In this document: positions 37,863-50,949 of the stretch, one piece after another
Layout of the letters: each line of letters begins with the position of its first letter
Position numbering within the stretch: the first letter of the stretch is position 1
From: Epiperipatus broadwayi
Taxonomy: Eukaryota; Onychophora; Udeonychophora; Euonychophora; Peripatidae
Length of the DNA stretch: 64,000 bases
Assembly (NCBI GenBank): GCA_028023455.1
Contig: JAQFVV010000186.1
Coordinates: forward strand, 622,001-686,000
Direction of reading: 5' to 3'
Position numbers and translations under genes: made by a program
Notes under the pieces: generated by a model
Seen by the model: only the letters and a program-made list of their open reading frames with translations
What the model was told of the DNA's origin: nothing
Database searches by the model: none

Positions 37863-38649
37863 TCTGTATTTAATGGGACATTTAGTGATAATACAACACA
37901 TATGAGTTTTTTTATCAAAAAACTTTTATAAATATTTTTATTTTTAATTATTTAAATCTTGTATTCCCAAAAGTTAATTAAATAGTTAACTATTTATTTA
38001 ATAATTTGTATGGTATATATAAGAGCTTTAACATGCTGAAGAAGAAGCTGTCAGTAGTAACAAATCAATTAAATTAAATTAATCTAGGCCTAGTACTTTC
38101 GAAGTTTTCCCTCATATTCATGGCCAAAATAGGTTATAAATCATTGCTATAAAATTACTAAATAATTATGTATTATTAAATAATAATAATGTATTATGGT
38201 TGACACGTTGTAGGCTCATCTTTGGTCAATCTCAGGACTCGGCTCTAAGTGTCTTTATTAAGCTTCTTGATCAAGTCAAGCAGCGAGACTCTCTGCTTTC
38301 ACCTGTGAGTCTTCATGATGATACTTGGGTGAAAGTTTTATTTTCCTCTTAATCCTATTAAGATATCCTTTTCTCTACATTGACTTTTTCAAGTTCCATT
38401 TTGAATACTATGTAAATTTTTATAAAGTTTAACTGTATATTACTATGTTTAATAAATATATTTTAAAACAATAATAGTGTATGCATATGTAAATTAATTT
38501 GTCCATTTTCTTGAAATAGCATAACACGTGTCGCGTCTATTGATCGCGTTGTTATCATTGATAATAAAATACGCCTCCTTGATCTTTCTTTTACAATCGT
38601 TGGCTTCGGCACACACTATTTTGGGGTTACAGGGTTCGAACACATGACC
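37863..38649. other. Intronic DNA, weak tRNA-like patch
   Basis: Mostly unique AT-rich DNA. The segment 38560-38660 on the minus strand contains 'gtgttcgaacccgtaa'-like sequence resembling a B box ('gggttcgaacac' on +). It is insufficient to call a SINE. A less AT-rich block at 38200-38330 has no recognised identity. Confidence 0.35.
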
Positions 38650-39330
38650 GGCCTGCTTCTCATGTTCGAAAAATATTTTCTCTCATATAATTTATAAATT
38701 ATGCTTTCTAATTCCTATTATAATTAGAGTTATGTATATGTGTGATTTTTTCTATTTTTTAATTAAGTTGAACTAATTACGAGATAAAATTGTTATTGAA
38801 AACAGAAATTAAACCTTATAAGAGTGTGATAACATGTTATTTGAAAAACACTTAAAATATTTGGGAATAAAATAATCCAAAACAGATTAGTCTAAAAATT
38901 ATGACAAACGGTTATTAATTAGTTTAATTATTAGTTGTCATTTGTTAAGAGTTACCCCAAATCATTCATCATTCATTCTTGGAAAAAGCAGAATCCAGTT
39001 ACAAACTATCGGTAGCATTAAATGACTTTAACACCTGTTGGATGGAGATCACTAATAATGCCTAGTTTAAAAAAAAATTCGTTCAGTGGATTACTGAATG
39101 TCTGTCTGAAATTATAAAACTTTATCTGGACATCAGTAAGTGCAGTAGCATATATATGTAATGAGCTGTTTCAATCATTTGAAATTATATTAATGATTCC
39201 TATTGAAAAATCTGCCGGGCAGTGATAGAATATATATATGTTGATACACTAATGGCAGTCTCACATTAAAGTTATCTTTGAAATTATTATTATTTCTACT
39301 GCTTATCGACATATAATTTATTTTTAAACC
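38650..39330 (+). repeat. Large interspersed repeat R4, copy without SINE
   Basis: Co-linear but diverged similarity to 45165-45905. Shared blocks in order are 'tttctctcat', 'gagttaccccaa/gagctatcctaa', 'ctgttggatg', 'aatgcctagtt', 'tttcaatcatttgaa' and 'aaagttatctttgaa'. This gives a repeat of at least 0.7 kb of unknown type. Confidence 0.6.
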
Positions 39331-40553
39331 AAAAAAAGAAGATATTCATTTAAATGTTTACTTATTTATAAGAGTATCCCTAAAATGATGAAGTTTCATT
39401 TTTTATTCATCAAAGAAGTTGTCATTTATAATTCTAACATTAACTTTATCACAGACACCAATGGGAAGAATTTTTGTAGCTCTTTCAATAACTTAAATCT
39501 TGCATGAACAATTTACTTCATATTTGAAACTAACTATCTCACACTTTTAAAGACTTCAATTTGTAACCATCTCATAATCTTATATTATTTTAATCGTTTA
39601 AATAAATTTATTATATATATGTGTAGGTAGATTAATTAATAAGTGGGACCATCATTATATATAGAAAGTTAAATCCACAGCTAATGTGTATTGATGGGCA
39701 GAAGCCAATCAGACCAGTACTACAGGCTGAATGAAAACAATAGCAAATCTGCCGAAGCTATTACTAATCAAAAGGAGACTCTCTTTCTACTAATCACTCG
39801 TATTGTTATATGTGAGCTAGTAGTAGGATATTATAGCTATAAGAGTTGAGATACAATGTGTACCAATATATATATATATTAATTTTCAAATGTTAAGTAA
39901 ATGTTTGTGTCTTATATGAGAATATAATTCCAACTTCCAATTCGCTAATGGAAAGTAATTAGACTTTCAAATAATTTTAACTATCAGTATTGTCATTTGA
40001 AAAACATGCATTTGTAACAAAACTCTTAGGAATTTTAATTATTTACTTTTTCTACAATTTCATATTCTTAATGTAAATAACCAATTTTCATGATGAATTT
40101 TATTTTTTTATGTACTACAAACTTGTTCTATTTCATTGAGTCTTGAATGTAAATGGAAGTACTTTTGTGGAGGAAATATGGTGTCCTAAATAATTAAATA
40201 ATTACTTACTTGTGAGCAGGTTATATCTTAAAATGAACAATTACATAATTAACAATCCAGTGCATATATTTAATTAGCATACATGCATATAATAATAGTT
40301 TTATGAAGAATTAGGAGGACCTATTTCCATTAACATAATTGATATCCTTGATATCCCTTCCATCACAGACATTCATTATGTAATTGGCATTCAATATGGA
40401 GCCCAATGATGACCAAGTATGCTACAATGATATATGTGTGATCACAGTTGACAGTAATATAGAAAGTTTGAAGCAGGTAGCAAAATTCAGCCTTTTAATA
40501 ATTGAGGCTAGAAAAAAATTATATTGGGGTGTGTGGGGATAATTTTGGAGAGG
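39331..40553. other. Intronic DNA, nothing firm
   Basis: Weak continuation of R4 similarity near 39880-39960. The block 39640-39830 is less AT-rich and looks repeat-like, but no second copy was seen in the window. Confidence 0.35.
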
Positions 40554-40910
40554 ATCATTATCATCATCAACCATTATAAATCCACTGCAGAATGAAGGTC
40601 TCTCCAATTTCAGTCCATCTTTTCCTATCTTTAGCTTCTCTTCTCCACATCACCCCTGCACACTTTCTTATTTCATCCATCCATCTCATATGTGATCTCT
40701 TTCTGGGTTTTTTGCAATCTCTTGGAATCTAGTTTAAAATTTCAATTGTCCATCTATTATCATCTCTTCTAACAATATGTCCAGCCCAACTCCACTTCAG
40801 TCTTTTAATTTTTTCAATGAGGTCAGTAACACCTGTTTGTTCTCTTATCCATACATTGTGTTTTCGATCCCTTCTTGTTACTCCCAACATGCATCTCTCC
40901 ATACTTCTTT
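40554..40910 (-). mobile_element. RTE LINE 3' fragment, 5'-truncated
   Basis: Matches the terminal 360 bp of the full RTE copies, from the CAT-repeat tail through the frame encoding RSMERCMLGVTRRDRK and the SWAGHIVRR segment. It breaks off at about 40910 inside the codons before RSMERC. This is a typical dead-on-arrival 5' truncation. It is close to copy 2 in sequence, so relatively young. Target duplication is not evident. Confidence 0.88.
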
Positions 40911-41159
40911 TTTTAGGCAGTTGAGTCAAATTTTTATTGTAAACTATATCAATTTAACTGTGATTGTCAAGATAATTAAGATCAATGGTATTAATATAGA
41001 AAGTGGCAAAATAAAAAAAATATTTAGCTTTTCCAATGTTAGTAAATTATTATTAAATATAGTATGAGATGCATGCAAAGGAAAGGACAAGATTGGTGAC
41101 CTAGATTATTCAACAATCTGTTAACAATATTATTGGAATATCTTTCTGCATTGATTAAT

Positions 41160-41830
41160 AATAATATGGAAGGAATGAAAGAAAAAAAAATCAGACACTA
41201 TAAATCACATGAAATCTGTAAATGAAAAGCTTCAACAAAATAATGAAGAAAATAAGAAGAATGTGGAAGAGATGTCAAATATAAAAAGGATCATTGCAAC
41301 AAAATGTGAAATCCATAAATGAACATATCCAACAAAATATAATATCCAAAGGAAAAAAGTTTGAAATAAATATAAAAGATTTTAATTATAACCAAAGACT
41401 AAGAAGGATATAAGTGAATAGAATAATGGATGAAAATTAGAAAAGCTGCAATAGAAAAAAGAGTTAAAGAATGATAAATACAGAAAGTGAATAGATGAAT
41501 GTAAGGAAGCATACAAAAAATTCAGAGGGATCAACAGATACAAAGACTAATCTATAAATAGGATTTATGCCAAGAATGAATAACATAAATTAAGAACAAT
41601 CAATAAAAGAGGAAAAACATTATTGATCCAAGATTATATTTCAAATATATTTAGTAAGGAAAGAAATTCTTGTCTTGCCAAGGAGAATAATCACACAAAA
41701 TGATCAAACATGTGATCAAGACCAACAAAAGTCTAATGAATTTGAGATGGATCTAAATGCCTTAATTAGTGAAAGGAAGAGCTAAAAAACTTAAGAAGGT
41801 TGTAAATCACTTATTAACTATAATATCCTT
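41160..41830 (+). other. Purine-rich block, possible decayed retroelement ORF
   Basis: The + strand is strongly A+G-rich for about 650 bp and reads in fragments as K/E/N/I-rich peptide across several frames, with frequent stops. Composition resembles LINE ORF DNA rather than the surrounding intron. No catalytic motif could be identified. Confidence 0.3.
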
Positions 41831-43219
41831 GTGTTACAAATGTAATTGTGTACAACATAAAAGACTTCAGTCTTTGTAGAATATGATTTTTTTTATATAA
41901 GCACTCAATGAAAGGGGAAAAAATAGAAGTTGTAATCATTTGAAAGTAGCAGTGATAATTGGTAAACTTCATTGAAGTCATTGACAACTTATAAAAGGAG
42001 AAAAAGTAAAATAAGGTCTGATATTATGTTTTAAAAAATACAGATTTCGGAATGATGAAATTTTTACAAGCAAATTGCAAGATTAAAGACACCCATTTTC
42101 TTCCCTCTATGAAGACTAAATAATAAGATTGGTACAGAACAGCATGCTAAAGCTTTTTGATTACATTATGCTCTTGGTATATGTGTTAGCCAAATGTATT
42201 GATATGGTATTAGTGTGCTAGTCGGATGATGTATATTGGCTTAATCCAGTTCGAATACTAGGGAAAGTACCTCAAGGCCATTCATACATGAGATATAAAA
42301 ATCAAGAATACTATGGCCTCTGCCCTATTCATCTATTTTCGAGTCTAACCATGAACCAACAACATATCCGAGACACGCATAAATTATTTTATAACCCTGG
42401 CCCAAAGCTTAGCATCAGGGAGAGACAATGGACTAGAATACATAAGGAACTAAAACAAGTTAAATGTGCACATAATATGAGTTAAGTGTTTGTGCGTGCT
42501 TGGATCATCAGACAATTAACTTAAATGGTTAAGCAACTAAAAAGTTGAAAGAAACATTATTGACTAAAGCTTTTAGTTTAAATAAGATACTTTAATAAAT
42601 GTGGTTTAAAATATTATAAATGTTTTAAATATCTCCACTACTCCCCAAATGATCATTGATGAATACTTTTACAATGAGGCGGTTGCAGTTGCATAATATT
42701 CTGCAGTCTAGGTATTACTTTTCCAATTTAAATAAATTTATCAACTTGTGTCCCCTCAATAAAGCAAAATTGAAATAACTATTGCACCAAGAATTTTAGT
42801 TGCTCTGTGCTTTATAAATAACTTCAAATATTTAGAGATTTCTTTACATAACTAATGCTTGACTTTGGGAATGAATATGAACAAAGTGAGCGTTATCGAG
42901 GAGCTCAAGTTGGCAAACAAAAGGAGACTTAACTAGTATTTAATTACAAATATTATTTTAAATTGGAAATATTTTCAAATGAAACATAATTTACACTGAT
43001 AAGGAAACAAGAAAATATTTATATAACACATTAAAATGAGGAATAGCGAAGGGGCAAAATTTAAGCATAAAACAGATGATCAAATTAAAATATAAATCTA
43101 ATATTAATCTAATAAGAGAAAACAGTTACATTATGAAATATAATAAATTAAAGAAACAATTAACGAAAGGTATTTATTAAGAGGAAAAGTAAAAGTTCAT
43201 GAGGAGATCATTGAAAGTT
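41831..43219. other. Intronic DNA, possible tRNA-like patch
   Basis: Around 42205-42265 'gtgtgctagtcggatg' followed by 'ccagttcgaatac' faintly resembles a Pol III A/B-box pair; it is not strong enough to call. The 65-aa frame at 42288-42485 has no recognisable similarity. Confidence 0.3.
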
Positions 43220-43399
43220 ACCAGTCCTTGTTTATCTGGTCCGGTTCCCCCGATGTCCGTGGTCTTGATTATGTTCGTAAAGTTATTTGTCCGGACAAAG
43301 AGATTTGAAATATGAATCATTTTTACATGAAGGGTGCACACATAGCTCATAGTTTGGTTTTACTATTCATTTGACACGTTATGGTATTTTGATGTATTA

Positions 43400-44110
43400 G
43401 GACCCCGACGGCAGGCAAAGCTGATGAGCCTAGCCATCGTACATGGTCATGTCCACCAAATTAATAGAACTTTTAAAAGGTTTCATGTTGAAATCAGAAC
43501 AAGAATTTTCCGCAAAACTAGGATACTGTGGTTTTCAGCATTTATTTTCAGAGCAACCTAGGAGGATCATTAAACTTGGCCACCGTAACAGGAGTAGCAG
43601 AGGTAAGTAATAGAACTCTTCAAAAGAGCCAATGAGCAGCAGCTAAGTACATTTTCAAATCACTTCAATAACAAGGCTTAGCAATACATTCAGAGTCAAT
43701 CTCTGAATAAAATAATTTTAGAATGAATCTCTGCGAATTTCAGCAGAGTTTCTTCAAGAACAAAATTTGAATAATCAAAGCACAGGATCTGAATAATCTT
43801 AAAGCACAAAATCAGAATGATCTTCAAGCACAAAATCAGAGTAAATCAAGTCTTTTGTTCTCCGACCTTTTATACCTTTCTGGAGATACTTTTCTATTGT
43901 TTTGTGTATGATTTTAGATCTTGATAAGCCCCCTATGCTCCTTTGTTTCGAAGTAATTTTTTGCTAAAAATAAACTTTAATTTCTTATTATCAAATTCTG
44001 CTTTTAACTTTGAATTTGATTTAATTAAAAAAGGCCATCTTTAATTTGCCTTGAATGAAATACTAATTGAAAAATGCATTACTTTAGGAATGCTGGCGGG
44101 CTTATCTTAA
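43400..44110 (-). mobile_element. LTR-like retroelement debris, antisense
   Basis: On the minus strand a promoter-like 'ggtataaaagg' (43866-43876) is followed by a short tandem repeat array (43776-43856). After a further 180 bp comes 'gttacggtggccaag', which could be an LTR end plus a primer-binding region. The segment is richer in G+C than its surroundings. No polyprotein was seen and boundaries are not defined. The LTR interpretation is inference. Confidence 0.35.
43776..43856. repeat. Imperfect 24-bp tandem repeat
   Basis: Three units of about 24 bp sharing 'aagcacaaaatcagaat' (variants 'aagcacaggatctgaat' and 'aagcacaaaatcagagt'). Confidence 0.75.
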
Positions 44111-45164
44111 AATAAAATCATATGCCATATTTTTAATAAAAATTAAAAGAAAAATATTTTATTATTTATTTTAATAAAATAACATTTTAGTTCAACAGAA
44201 TTTTGCATTTAATCATATATATATACGCTTCCGTACATATATGTTTCATTAATCAGTTTTTGAAAAAGAAATTTTAATAAACAATTTAATCGTAATCAGA
44301 ATTTATTTTAAAAGAAATATTTTAAAGTAAAATTAGCTAATTTAATGACCGTTAAATATACAAAATGAAACATGTTAATTTTATATTTAATGCAAAACTC
44401 TGTTGATACTTGGATATAAACTTAACCCAGGTTTACAATATCGGTAAGTTTATAGAAGGCTGTGAAGCATGGATTGGACTTCCAGATCCATTGCTTCATT
44501 AGTAAAATAAAAGCAAGACCAGCAATGAATCTTAAGATCCCAAGAGAAGGAAAATCTTAGAAGTATAAACAGCATGACAGTAAGAGATGCCAGACATCTA
44601 ATTCCTGGACATATATTATATCTCAATCTTCTAAATTAGATGGTTTTTTAAACCAAAGTTTCATTTCTGGTTATAATTACAAAATTATAGATTTTACTTT
44701 TTTTTACATAGTGTTTGAGGTAATAAATGAATATGGGCAATTTGGAACAAAAAAATATTTCAATTTTATCTGATTGTAAATCCCTAAACTTTTTGAAAGA
44801 TAATGATTGTTTGAGTTGTTGCTACTTCCTCCTGTAAACACGATGATGAGATCAACTAAGCCATTTTATGATCCACTAATACTTTAGAAAAATCAAAAAA
44901 ATTGTCCTACATAAGAATTTATTGATTAGTTTTAAAAAAAATCATGGCATTATTAAAATTTAGTAAAAAGATTAAGTGTATATATTTTTATTATTGAAGA
45001 GGAGGGGTGTGAAACATTTAGGTCTCATCCTATACTAATAATGATAATATGACACATAGAATTGTACTATTGGAATTTTTTTGTAAATGTTTTGTTTTTT
45101 TAATTATTCAATTTTGTATTTTTGAATCAAATGAAAAATCTATTTCATTAATAATTTTATATCT
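44111..45164. other. Intronic DNA, nothing recognised
   Basis: AT-rich, no repeats or exons supported. Confidence 0.4.
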
Positions 45165-45905
45165 CCAAAAGTTTAATTTGCTTTCTCTCATGAAATTTGT
45201 CTCAATAAAATAGAAAATATATTAAAAAAATTATATGAAAGTAAGTTAAGTATTTTATTTTTATATTATTATTAGAGTTTTGTATACAAGAAAAGTATTT
45301 GTTTTTCTATTTATGGAATTAATTAAATTGTTATTATAAAAAGCAATTAAACATTGTATGAATGTAATAACAATTTCGGATGGTTGTTATTTAATAGTGA
45401 GTTGGTCATTAGTTTAATCACTAATTATCACTTATTAAGAGCTATCCTAATGCAAACATGGAGGCATATTTCAATCACAGAATTAGGCATCTTACTATCT
45501 GTTGGATGAGACTTTTCACTAATGTCTAGTTAGAAAATAATAATTATTTTTTTTAAGTGTCATAGCATCGGCCGGGACGCGAGCCCGCAACCCGGGCAAC
45601 TGCCTGCAAGTGCAAGGCAGTCGCGCTGACCTCTCGACCACCAATGCAAGACGAAAATTTATTTTTTTAGATGCCAGCATAGGCAATAAGTAGCTGTGTA
45701 GAAACGTAATTGTTTTTTATTTGCATATGTATATCTGTGTGCGTGTGTGAATCCATTTCAATCATTTGAAGCTGCATAATGATTTGTAGTAAAAAAATGT
45801 ACCAAGCAGTAAGTAATTACATACATATTTAATCTGACTCAATTAATCTCAGTTTTATGCTAAAATTATCTTTGAAGTAATTAATATTTTTACATGATTT
45901 ATTTC
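45165..45905 (+). repeat. Large interspersed repeat R4, copy with SINE insertion
   Basis: Co-linear with 38650-39330. A SINE at 45556-45647 interrupts the alignment just after the 'aatgtctagtt' block, at a point where the other copy runs on without insertion. Confidence 0.6.
45556..45647 (-). mobile_element. tRNA-derived SINE, antisense
   Basis: The reverse complement reads 'ggtggtcgagaggtcagcgc' (A-box region), then 'gggctcgcgtcccggcc' (B-box region), and ends 'gatgctatgacact'. It is a near-complete member of the 4916-5018 family and retains more CpG dinucleotides than the others. That suggests it is either younger or closer to the source tRNA. Confidence 0.82.
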
Positions 45906-46279
45906 ATAATTGAAAGTAACCTTTTTGAATATTAAATAATTCATTAGTAATCATTTATAACTTTCAAATTGCTTTCATCAAATTCTGATAATTATATTAC
46001 CTTGTTACATACATTAATTTGTCAAATGCCAAATATGTCTGTTTATATATGAGTTTAAGTATCCCTTCAACTACTAGTCAGATATTTTAAATGTTAAGAT
46101 GGATGTTTGTAACATTTTGAGATTTTTTCTTTATTCTTTAATTTTGGTGATTTCTATGGCCAACTTTTATTCTTGTATTATTACTTTGTTGAATAAATTT
46201 GTTGCTTTGTAAACTCTTGGCTTTTCTCCATTTTTTAATGAATTTATATATATATATTTATATTTAAATCTTGAGTTTA

Positions 46280-46960
46280 CATAAAAATAAAAGGAGTTTC
46301 TCTTTTATTGCTAACCCAAAGTATTATTGAACTTAAATCCAAGCATATATTTGTATAGGTATGAAGACTTAAAAAACTTGCAACTTTTTATATCCTTTAA
46401 ATATAATTTCATTGTCAAATATACTTTTCCAGGGGGGGGGGGGAGATGTATTAATACTTACAATATTTCAGAGAAGATGTGATTCTTTCTTCTATGGCTT
46501 CATATTCTATAAAAATATCTGACTTTCAATCGATACAAGATATTTGGGTTAGAAATAAAAGAGAATCTCATTAGGTTTCTAAGTAAACTCAAGACCAAAT
46601 ACTATTGTTTATTACTAAAACAGTTTAACTTGGTGTGTATTAATAGACACCTAGCAATACTACTATAAACCTATTTGTTTTATCATTACTTGGACATATT
46701 TCTACTCATTTCTTTGCCTAGATTATAATTAAATTCTGAAACTGATGAATTTACCATATGCAGCTCTCTGGTGGAGATGATATAATATTTACAGAATAGA
46801 AAAAAATGAAAAAAATTATAAGTTTCTCATACCTATAAAAATATGTCTGGGTTTTAATTTATATGATATCTTAAAGTACAAATAAAAGATGTCTTTTTAT
46901 TTCTAAGTAAACTTAAGACAAAAATTGATTTTGAATTATCTTAAATGCTATCAGTAGGAA
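46280..46960 (+). repeat. Degenerate tandem repeat, period about 330 bp
   Basis: The blocks 46289-46340, 46556-46600 and 46886-46926 share an 'aaaaga-(n)-tct-(n)-ttctaagtaaact' pattern; flanking sequences ('cctagcaatac' and 'tctagcaacatg') also recur. Copies are highly diverged. A 12-nt G run lies at 46432-46443. Confidence 0.45.
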
Positions 46961-48409
46961 GTAATAATTGTCTAGCAACATGACTGATACAGTTAATTTA
47001 TGGCATTTGGTGACATATTTTTTTTTAATAAAAGGTAAATTTAACTTCATCCATAAAATATAATTTACACTTGATGCTCTCCGGCATTCTATTGCAACTG
47101 TTTAGTTGCAGTGGGCTTCTTTAATTTTTTAAAATCACTTTCAACTGAGAAAATAAACCTATCATCAAAATAAAAACCTCTATGATTTATAAGATGACTT
47201 TACGCAAGTTAAAGAAGCTCAGTAAGAAATTATGTATTAAAGATATCACATGTAAATTAAGTGTAATGTAAGATATATGTTCACTGTAGTCCATGAAAAG
47301 GGAATTGGCATTTTCTCCAAACATTCTGCAGGAATCATCACATAATGATGTTTATTTATCCACCAAAATATATGGATTGAATTAATTAAATAATAAATTT
47401 TGGGGGATTAAATTCAAAGTAAGAAATACCCTCACACCTCTCTGAGAAGTGCCAAAGCATGAAACCATGGTCAGGGGTTCCTGACAGAGATATTTTAAGT
47501 GCTGGCTCTGGCTAAGCATTTATCACAAAGCTTGTAGAGGAATTGGCAATCCTCATTGCTTATAACTTACAAGATTAAGAGATAGGGTCATGTGATCTAT
47601 GACTCTTATTTTGACTAAGAAATATACACTTTGAATAAATTATTTAGTTTTAAAATGCTTTGTAAAAGTAAAGTACAAAAATAAAAGAGATTGCTTTCGA
47701 AAGGAAAACATTTCTGATAACAAAAGAAATTTAATTATGTGAACAATATATATATAATTAAATTTATATAGTCAAATCGGAACTAATTAAATTGATAAAA
47801 TAATACTTAGGATCTGGAACCACTCCACTGGCTGAAATGCTCCAGAAAAAGACGAAAGAATAGAAAGCTATATAAACTGTTGCAAAACAGGAAATGCTCT
47901 CTTTTTCTTTGTCTTCGAGACCAGTTTGGAATCAGGCGATGTGAAGCAATGGAAGAAAATCAGCAGGGGACATCTTTTCCCCAAGATAAGAACTCAGCAT
48001 CTGAAGGTTATCAAGCTGACTAGGTTGCTTCTGACTTTATTATGATTTTGTAAGCCTAAAGGGCTGCACAGACTAAGGAAAAGACTTAAAGATAGTAGAA
48101 AGTTATACTATCATATGTACCTTAGCTAGTAATAATAGTATGGGAAATAGTATTAGTCAGAAATTAACTGTTGTGGTGTATGATAAAATTAGAATGTGTG
48201 TATCTTTATTTATATTTTTGTAAATATTGTACGTATTAAATTGTTGGAATAATAAAGTATATTAATCTTTGGTTTATTGTGTCTTCCATTGATATTCTGA
48301 AATATTATACATTATTCTTATTCCTAGAAATTTAGGTTTTTTTTTTAATTAGATAATTAGGAACTAAGAAATAACAGCCACTAAAAAAAATTAATGTGTT
48401 TTGGTCACA
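46961..48409. other. Intronic DNA, nothing recognised
   Basis: Two less AT-rich patches (47420-47560 and 47790-48080) have no recognised identity and no open frame of note. Confidence 0.35.
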
Positions 48410-48785
48410 AATTGCTACATGAGATATGATAATGTATTTTCTATCTTAATGCACAGAGATATTATGTGTGAACATTAAATTTTGTGTTAAATTGGATATA
48501 ACTGCTGCTGAAAAGTTTGAAATGATTAAAACTGTGTGTGACAGTAGTCATAAGTTCCAAGAATATTTCCAACTGGTGTGTAAGAATTCATGATGGCAGG
48601 AAAAGTATTGAAGATAATCTTTGAAGGTACAAACCATACTGTTATAATTTGTATCAAAATTTATGATCCAGACATGGTAATGCCTTAACATTTTTGTGAT
48701 GAATAGCTAAACTATATTACAATGTAACACATCCATTGGTTCAGAGATAGTTTTGCAGTTAGCTTGGAGAGAGAACCAGTCATCT
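48410..48785 (+). repeat. R3-family right-half copy
   Basis: Shares the R3 body ('ggaaaagtattgaag', 'atgatccagacat', 'gatgaatagctaaac') and right end ('gcttggagagagaaccagtc') with 33640-34460 and 35950-36185. It immediately precedes the foldback at 48798. Confidence 0.65.
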
Positions 48786-48797
48786 TTTCATAATGAT

Positions 48798-49469
48798 ACA
48801 TTCAAATATCAGCCTTTTAAGCTAATTGTGCATACACTTTGCGAGTGTTAATAACAAATGAATACTTTCTCACCAATACAAGATATAGTATTTATGCAGG
48901 AATAAAAGGAATCCTCTTATTCCTATGACTCAAATGCTTATATATGAGCAAATCTGAAGTACTGGCAAGTAAAGCATGAGGATAAAAATGTCACTTTAAA
49001 TTACTATATATGATGTCCGAATGAATGACGCGGGTGAAACCGCCCATAATTTACTAAACGTCATTCCAACTGAAACCCAATCATATGCAAATAAGCATTT
49101 ATTTTATAGAGTGCATGTTTATAATTGTATACATTCAAATATCAGCCTTTTAAGCTAATTGTGCATACACTTTGTGGGTGTTAATAACAAATGAATACTT
49201 TCTCACCAATACAAGATATAGTATTTATATGGTTCCATCCTCACGCTTTACTTGCCAGTATTTCAGATTTGCTCATATATAAGCATTTGAGTCGTAGGAA
49301 TAAGAGGATTCCTTTTATTCCTGCATAAATACTATATCTTGTATTGGTGAGAAAGTATTCATTTATTATTAACACTCGCAAAGCGTATGCATAATTAGCT
49401 TAAAAGGCTGATATTTGAATGTATACAATTGTAAACATACGCTATATAAAATAAATGCTTATTTGCATA
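48798..49469. mobile_element. Complex foldback element with three repeat arms
   Basis: The segment 49086-49230 ('atgcaaataagcatttattt', 'cagccttttaagctaattgt', 'caccaatacaagatatag') is the near-perfect reverse complement of 49323-49469, giving arms of about 145 bp around a core of about 90 bp. A further copy at 48798-48985 is the reverse complement of the right arm plus core (about 49240-49430). The locus is thus direct arm-core, then inverted arm-core. The DNA between (48990-49080) contains a less AT-rich 'gacgcgggtgaaaccgc' patch. The same arm recurs at 63893-64000. It is non-coding. Confidence 0.78.
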
Positions 49470-49671
49470 ATGATACATTATGATATATTATAATGAATAT
49501 AATGGTAGGCTAACTATAGACTAATATTTATTTATATTATTAATGTAGGAGTAGTAAATTTTTGTAAAATGAATTCCTGTTTTGTTCAGTTTATAATAAA
49601 CGTATAATTAAAAAAGTGAAAATGTATTTTTATCATTTTTGTTTACTTTTTTTGTATGTTTATTTTTTTAG

Positions 49672-49804
49672 GAACTATGTTCTTTCAATTTCTAGTGGTA
49701 TTCATGATTTGGGCACCATAAAATGGCAAGTGGCTTTATGTTTGATTTTAGCTTGGCTCATTGTTTTTGCTTGTTTAAGTAGAGGAGTGAAGTCTTCTGG
49801 GAAG
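49672..49804 (+). CDS. SLC6 transporter, exon with end of EL2 and TM4
   Basis: The acceptor is 'tattttttta|g' ending at 49671 and the donor is gtaatt at 49805. One base completes a Lys codon split with the EL2 exon; the exon then ends in phase 0. The product is NYVLSISSGIHDLGTIKW, the membrane-proximal end of EL2, followed by QVALCLILAWLIVFACL as TM4 and SRGVKSSGK as the intracellular loop. The RGVKSSGK sequence leading into KVVYF is among the best-conserved segments of glycine-transporter-like and nutrient amino-acid SLC6 members. The preceding intron is about 22.7 kb and houses an RTE element, a hAT element and several foldbacks. Confidence 0.93.
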
Positions 49805-50949
49805 GTAATTATATGAGATATAAAATCTTTGTTTATTTATTCTTAAGTACAATTAAAAGTAATAAAATTATAGAATTCACTTATTTAAAAGTATGATCTC
49901 TGTTTCGACAATTTTATAATCATATTTGTTATCAAATAAAAAGATGTTTTATTTATAACAGTTGAAGAGAATTTTTTTTTTTTTCAATTTCTTATGTTTG
50001 AAAATTATCAAAACAAAATTCTTCTCATTTATAAAATTCTATCTGTTTAGAATAAATTTTAGCTATTTGTTAAAACATAATCAAATAATTAAAATATTTT
50101 AAATAAGCGTTCATTTTTAAATGCTTTATAAATAGGGTGTCCATAAGTCCTGGTTTTTCCAGATTTAGCCCGGTGTTATCTTTGTCCTGGTGTTCCGATA
50201 TATTCTTTCGGGACATTTAATTGTCTCGGTTTTCTAAATCGCTCATTTTTATTTTCACTTTTAATTTTAACTATATTTAATTTTTATTTTAAATTAATAT
50301 TTATTTATTTCATAATTAATTTTTTGATTGATTTGTCAGTAATTTTCCCAAAATGGAAATGTCTCTCCATTGTTTTGGTACGTTAGTAATAAGTGATTCC
50401 AGTTTGTGATTTTGTTTTGATAGATAATATATAATGATCAAAAAAGCAAGTCATACTAACAGTTGTATTTTTGCTTTTGTTTATATTATGAAATGATTAT
50501 ATTGTTAGTAATGTAAATGTGATTATATGTTTGTGATTTTTTTATTATTTCTTATTGAAATATACAGCGTGTTTCCTGGTTATGTCCTGTGGAAATATGG
50601 ACATTCTATACATTTTATCAAAATAAGTTTATACACAAATATTCTTATTAACCATTTTTTTTATCACTCATAAATTCACTCAAATTATGATCTAAAAATT
50701 GTATAGTTTCATGATAAAATGTTTCAGCACCATAAAAATTCCATTAGAGATGACTTTTCTGTTTTAAGACTTACACACATATACCAAAAACACTTTGGGG
50801 ATTTTAAACTATGGCAGCCATTTTTTCACAATGTCAGGGTAGTTATAAAAAATATTTAAAGATTTTAAGCATCAAGTAATATTCTGTAATTATTGATCAT
50901 AATATGTATCAAATGTAACTTGTAAACAAAGAAAATTATTTGTCATATT
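49805..50949. other. Intron DNA after the TM4 exon, nothing recognised
   Basis: The block 50140-50240 ('gggtgtccataagtcctgg') is less AT-rich and could be a transposon end, but no partner terminus was confirmed. Confidence 0.35.
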
